Part shown: positions 30,912-33,989 of the stretch, in pieces
Numbering within the stretch: the first letter of the stretch is position 1
Layout: the number at the start of each line of letters is the position of its first letter
From: Actinomycetes bacterium
GTDB taxonomy: Bacteria > Actinomycetota > Acidimicrobiia > Acidimicrobiales > RAAP-2
NCBI GenBank assembly: GCA_021777285.1
Contig: JAJYDR010000011.1
Location: 1 to 33,989 of the forward strand
Direction: 5' to 3'
Length of the DNA stretch: 33,989 nucleotides
Notes under the pieces: generated by a model
The model's input: only the letters and a program-made list of their open reading frames with translations
The model's database searches: none
Told to the model about the DNA's origin: nothing
Program-made: the position numbers and the translations under genes

Positions 30912-31762
30912 CCCTGCTCGACCAACCCGCCGCGGCACTGGCGCCCCAGGCGCACCCGACCAAGAAGCGCCGCTGGACCCGGTTCGTCCTGCCGGCCTAC
31001 TCCTGGCTCGTCATCGCCTACCTGGTGTTCCCGATCGTCATCATGATCTTCTACAGCTTCAACAAGACGATCGGCAGCATGCAGCTGGTGAGCTTCTCGT
31101 GGAACGGCTTTACGTCCCAGTGGTATCACCAGTGGAGCAACGTGCCGGGGCTCACCGCCTCGTTCTGGCTCTCGATCCGCCTCGCGCTCGTCAGCACGCT
31201 CATCGCGACGGTGCTCGGCACGATGCTCGCCATCGCGCTCGTGCGCTACCGCCCGCCCCGGTTCCGGGGCAAGGGCGCCTTCGAGCAGGTGATCTTCTTG
31301 AACATCGCCGCGCCGGAGATCGTCATGGGAGCGTCGCTGCTCGGACTCTTCGTCACGTTCAACATCGGACGAGGCTTCCTGACCCTGGTGCTCGCGCACG
31401 TCATGTTCTCGATCGCCTACGTGACGGTGACGGTGCGCGCGCGGCTCGCCGGCTTTGACACCGCGCTCGAAGAGGCCGCTTACGACCTGGGGGCGACCCC
31501 CGCGGTGACCTTCACGCGGGTGACCTTGCCGCTCATCATGCCCGGCGTGCTCGCCGGCGCGCTGATGGCCTTCGCCATCTCGATCGACGACTTCGTGACG
31601 TCGAACTTCCTCAGTGGCACGAGCGTGCCGTTCCCCGTGTGGGTGTTCGGCGCGACCCGGGTGGGCATCCCGCCACAAGTGTTCGTCTTTGGCACCGCGA
31701 TCTTTACCGTTGGGATCGCCTGCGCGATCTTGAGTATTGTGCTCGCGCGTAAGAAGGCGTAG
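30908..31762 (+). CDS. potC: Spermidine/putrescine ABC permease subunit 2
   Basis: The 284-residue partner permease has six helices. The EAA loop reads EEAAYDLGATPAVTFTRVTLPLIMPGV at about residues 190-216, and the following AISIDDFVTSNFLSG segment is typical of PotC. The start ATG lies in the potB stop (ATGA), so the two are made in equal amounts. With PotB it forms the channel for polyamine import driven by PotA. Alanine dehydrogenase follows after a 46-nt gap with no terminator. Confidence 0.92.
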   Translation: MTLLDQPAAALAPQAHPTKKRRWTRFVLPAYSWLVIAYLVFPIVIMIFYSFNKTIGSMQLVSFSWNGFTSQWYHQWSNVPGLTASFWLSIRLALVSTLIATVLGTMLAIALVRYRPPRFRGKGAFEQVIFLNIAAPEIVMGASLLGLFVTFNIGRGFLTLVLAHVMFSIAYVTVTVRARLAGFDTALEEAAYDLGATPAVTFTRVTLPLIMPGVLAGALMAFAISIDDFVTSNFLSGTSVPFPVWVFGATRVGIPPQVFVFGTAIFTVGIACAILSIVLARKKA

Positions 31763-31808
31763 TCGGAGCCAACGAGGGCACCGCAATCGGTAAATTAGGA
31801 TGAATTTC

Positions 31809-32927
31809 ATGAAAATAGGCGTTCCGAAGGAAATCAAGACTGACGAAAATCGCGTGGCACTCACCCCGGCGGGTGCCCGCGAGCTCACCGGTGCGGGCCA
31901 CCAGGTGCTCATCGAGCGTGGTGCGGGAGTTGGTTCGTCGATCAGCGACGCCGACTACGTCGCCAATGGCGCCACCATCGTCGACGACGTCGACGATGTC
32001 TGGGCCGACAGCGACATGATCATGAAGGTGAAAGAGCCGATCGCGGCCGAATACCCGCGGCTCGCGGCGCACAAGAACCAGGTCCTCTTCACGTACTTGC
32101 ACCTCGCCGCGTCGCGCGAGTGCACCGACGCCCTGGTGGCCTCGAACAACGTCGCCATCGCGTACGAGACGGTCCGACTGCGTGACAACTCCCTGCCGTT
32201 GCTCACGCCGATGAGCGAAGTCGCCGGTCGGATGGCACCCTTGATGGGCGCACACCACCTCATGCGCCCCGGCGGCGGCCACGGCTCGCTGATCAGCGGT
32301 GTCCCGGGCGTCGCGCCGGTCAACGTCGTCGTGATTGGCGCCGGTGTGGCGGGTCTCGCCGCGGCGACCCTCGCCGTGGGCCTGCACGCCAACGTGAAGA
32401 TCCTTGACCGGAACCTCGACCGGCTGCGCCAGGTGGACCACCACTTCGACGGCCGCCTTGAGACGATCGCCTCGTCGACGCTGAGCCTCGAGGAGGCCTG
32501 CATCGGCGCCGACATCGTCATCGGTGCCGTCCTCGTCGTCGGCGCGAAGGCCCCCAAGCTGGTGAGCAACGACCTCGTCGCCAAGATGCGCGAGGGCTCG
32601 GTCCTCGTGGACATCTCGGTGGACCAGGGCGGGTGCTTCGAGGCGACCCGACCGACGACGCACTCGGACCCGGTCTTTGAGGTGAACGGTTCGATCTTCT
32701 ACTGCGTGGCCAACATGCCCGGCGCGGTGCCCAACACCTCGACCGCGGCGCTCGCCAACGCGACCCTGCCCTACGCGATGGAGCTGGCCCACCACGGGTG
32801 GCGCGAGGCCGTCCTGGCCGACGACGCGCTGGCCGAGGGAGTCAACACGGTCAACGGTTCGATCACCTACGGCCCCGTGGCCGAGGCGCACGGGCTGGAC
32901 TACACGCCCCTGCGCGACCTGCTGTAA
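31809..32927 (+). CDS. ald: Alanine dehydrogenase
   Basis: The 372-residue protein is close to Mycobacterium tuberculosis Ald (371). Features: MKIGVPKEIKTDENRVALTP with R15, VKEP with K75, FTYLHLAASR with H98 (the catalytic His96 of the tuberculosis enzyme after a two-residue insert), Rossmann motif VIGAGVAGLAA, GAVLVVGAKAPKLV, and VDISVDQGGCFE with the catalytic Asp. It converts alanine plus NAD to pyruvate, ammonium and NADH, or the reverse. ATG 31809 starts at the canonical MKIGVPKE with AGGA 9 nt upstream; ATG 31800 would add 3 residues. Its place behind potC suggests it recycles alanine made by the putrescine aminotransferase. A hairpin terminator follows. Confidence 0.95.
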   Translation: MKIGVPKEIKTDENRVALTPAGARELTGAGHQVLIERGAGVGSSISDADYVANGATIVDDVDDVWADSDMIMKVKEPIAAEYPRLAAHKNQVLFTYLHLAASRECTDALVASNNVAIAYETVRLRDNSLPLLTPMSEVAGRMAPLMGAHHLMRPGGGHGSLISGVPGVAPVNVVVIGAGVAGLAAATLAVGLHANVKILDRNLDRLRQVDHHFDGRLETIASSTLSLEEACIGADIVIGAVLVVGAKAPKLVSNDLVAKMREGSVLVDISVDQGGCFEATRPTTHSDPVFEVNGSIFYCVANMPGAVPNTSTAALANATLPYAMELAHHGWREAVLADDALAEGVNTVNGSITYGPVAEAHGLDYTPLRDLL

Positions 32928-32939
32928 CAAGACCTCGCC

Positions 32940-32981
32940 CGCCGTCGTCACCGCGCCGTTCGCGTCGCGGTGACGACGGCG
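32940..32981. terminator. Hairpin between alanine dehydrogenase and the convergent DUF5522-type gene
   Basis: A perfect 16-bp stem (32940-32955 with 32966-32981) and a 10-nt loop occupy almost the whole 60-bp convergent gap. There is no T-tract in either direction. Confidence 0.8.
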
Positions 32982-32987
32982 GCGCAG

Positions 32988-33230
32988 TCAGTGCGCTGGT
33001 GCGTCGAGGTAGGGGCAGTGTCGACAGCCCCGGTCACAGCACTGGCCCCGCCGGCGCAACGTCGAGACGGTAAGCACGACAAAACGCGTCACGGGGTCGA
33101 CGTACGTCGGCTCGCCGGCGGTCACCGCGCGCTCGTGCGCGTCGATGATCGCCTGGTAATCCGGTCGACTCGGATCGCATCGCGACGGGTGCGGCCGGGG
33201 AATCGACTTGGCGGACCGCCACGCGATCAC
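32988..33230 (-). CDS. Small Cys-cluster protein, DUF5522-type
   Basis: The 80-residue protein has an N-terminal HPSRCDPSRPDYQAIIDAHERAV stretch in the pattern of DUF5522 proteins, then GEPTYVDPVTRFVVLT, and a terminal Cys cluster: C64, C65, C69 and C72 in CCDRGCRHCPY. The cluster could hold zinc or an iron-sulfur group. The family has no known function. The GTG start overlaps the stop of the upstream dehydrogenase by 4 nt (GTGA), so the two are cotranslated, which hints at a linked redox role but does not show it. Confidence 0.85.
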   Translation of the reverse strand: MIAWRSAKSIPRPHPSRCDPSRPDYQAIIDAHERAVTAGEPTYVDPVTRFVVLTVSTLRRRGQCCDRGCRHCPYLDAPAH

Positions 33231-33989
33231 GGGGTGCGGACCAGGACCTTGCCGAACTTGCCGGGCTCAGCGAAGTAGTCGTAGGCCGCCGCGATGTCGG
33301 CCAGGTCGAACGTCCGCGCGACGGGTACCCGCAGGCGTTGCGCCGCCCAGTCGTCGAGCAGGTCGGCGCGCACGCGTCCGATCACGAGCGCCTTCTCCTC
33401 GCGCGAGCGCGCGCGCAGCGTCGAGCCGGTGATCGTGGCGCGCCGGCTCATGACGGTGCGCAGGTCGACCTCGACGCGCCCCCCACCACCGACGCCGATC
33501 ACGACGACCCGGGCGTGCGGCGCGAGGACCGTGAGCGCGGACTGCAGGTGCGCGGCACCCACGAGTTCGATGACGACGTCGACCGGCTCGAGCGCCGCCA
33601 CCTGCTCGAGCGTGACCGCCTCGGCGGCGCCGAGACCGCGGAGCTCGTCGTGGAACGCCGGTGTGCGGGTGACGGCGATCACGTGGGCGCCGAGGCGAGC
33701 GCCGATCTGCACCGCGGCGGACCCGACCCCGCCGGTGGCGCCCGAGATCAGGACCCGGTCCGTGGCGGTGGCGGCCGCCTGGGTGACCAGGGCGTCGTGG
33801 GCGGTCACGAAGGCCTCGGCGAAGCCACCGGCCACGGTCAGGTCGACCGAGTCCGGGACCTCCAGCAGGTGCTCGTGGGGCACGATGCAGTGCGTCGCCT
33901 GGGCGCCCCCGCCGACGATCGCGCAGACGCGACGGCCGACGAGGCCGGGCTCGACGCCCGGTCCGACGGCGCTGACCACGCCGGCGAGT
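33227..33989 (-). CDS. Zinc-independent-type MDR quinone oxidoreductase/alcohol dehydrogenase, partial
   Basis: The frame is open to the window edge, and the first visible residues LAGVVSAVGPGV and VGRRVCAIV belong to the GroES-like domain of medium-chain dehydrogenases, so the N-terminal 50-60 residues lie beyond the window. The visible part has 253 residues: HCIVPHEHLLEVPD, the NADPH-binding ISGATGGVGSAAVQIGARLGAHVIAVT (about 85-112), EQVAALEPVDVVIELVG, the VVIGVGGGGRVEVDL segment, and the terminal FAEPGKFGKVLV. The absence of the Cys/His/Asp catalytic zinc ligands in the visible part and the GATGGVGSAAVQ motif favour the quinone oxidoreductase/zeta-crystallin group. Substrate is unknown. 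It is cotranslated with the Cys-cluster protein. Confidence 0.88.
   Translation of the reverse strand, partial: LAGVVSAVGPGVEPGLVGRRVCAIVGGGAQATHCIVPHEHLLEVPDSVDLTVAGGFAEAFVTAHDALVTQAAATATDRVLISGATGGVGSAAVQIGARLGAHVIAVTRTPAFHDELRGLGAAEAVTLEQVAALEPVDVVIELVGAAHLQSALTVLAPHARVVVIGVGGGGRVEVDLRTVMSRRATITGSTLRARSREEKALVIGRVRADLLDDWAAQRLRVPVARTFDLADIAAAYDYFAEPGKFGKVLVRTP

Noticed and set aside
1..33989. Biosynthetic gene cluster, defence system, prophage or CRISPR array
   Set aside because: No synthases, restriction/toxin genes, integrases, transposases or regularly spaced repeats were found. Genes are mostly housekeeping and catabolic.

Overview
The window is a GC-rich, densely packed bacterial chromosome segment. 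It most likely comes from an actinobacterium, possibly Acidimicrobiia-like. The grounds are GTG-rich starts, an F420-type luciferase-family oxidoreductase, a DUF5522-type protein, many start codons 6-8 nt downstream of a TANNNT box (leaderless transcripts), and strong GC preference at third codon positions. The assignment is inferred from gene content and style. I saw no rRNA, tRNA, CRISPR array, insertion sequence or phage gene.

Layout. 1-401: the tail of a membrane-protein gene and a small membrane partner. 403-534: a small coiled-coil ORF. 719-1926: a ComA-like phosphosulfolactate synthase homologue overlapping a VOC-fold protein. 2032-5408: leftward histidine phosphatase, sphingosine-1-phosphate-lyase-like PLP decarboxylase and glutamate dehydrogenase. 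5496-6545: LLM-class oxidoreductase. 6542-10320: two overlapping ABC exporter half-transporters with the asymmetric ATP sites of a heterodimer. 10400-14816: nucleobase salvage (uracil phosphoribosyltransferase, yeast-type cytosine deaminase, a second phosphoribosyltransferase, an NCS1 permease), with two secreted three-repeat proteins of similar design on either side of the permease (12275-13186 and 15045-16004). 16228-22433: an orphan Tat-exported family 5 solute-binding protein, an MFS transporter, a CadD-like membrane protein, a threonine-dehydratase-like enzyme, a secreted protein and a conserved membrane protein. 22435-32927: a polyamine utilisation locus. 32988-33989: a DUF5522-type protein and a medium-chain dehydrogenase cut off by the window edge.

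The polyamine locus is the most coherent system. A leftward Lrp regulator, class III aminotransferase and PuuB-like FAD oxidoreductase (linked by 4-nt and 1-nt overlaps) diverge from a gamma-aminobutyraldehyde dehydrogenase. A terminator follows, then potA-potD-potB-potC and alanine dehydrogenase. Inferred scheme: PotABCD imports putrescine or spermidine; the aminotransferase moves the amino group to pyruvate, giving 4-aminobutanal and alanine; the aldehyde dehydrogenase gives GABA; alanine dehydrogenase returns alanine to pyruvate plus ammonium. A 9-bp-arm palindrome at 25837-25859 is the obvious candidate operator.

Two genome-style signals recur: TANNNT boxes just ahead of start codons (implying leaderless mRNAs, including a divergent pair with overlapping -10 boxes at 11513-11520), and very long perfect hairpins between transcription units, mostly without a good T-tract.
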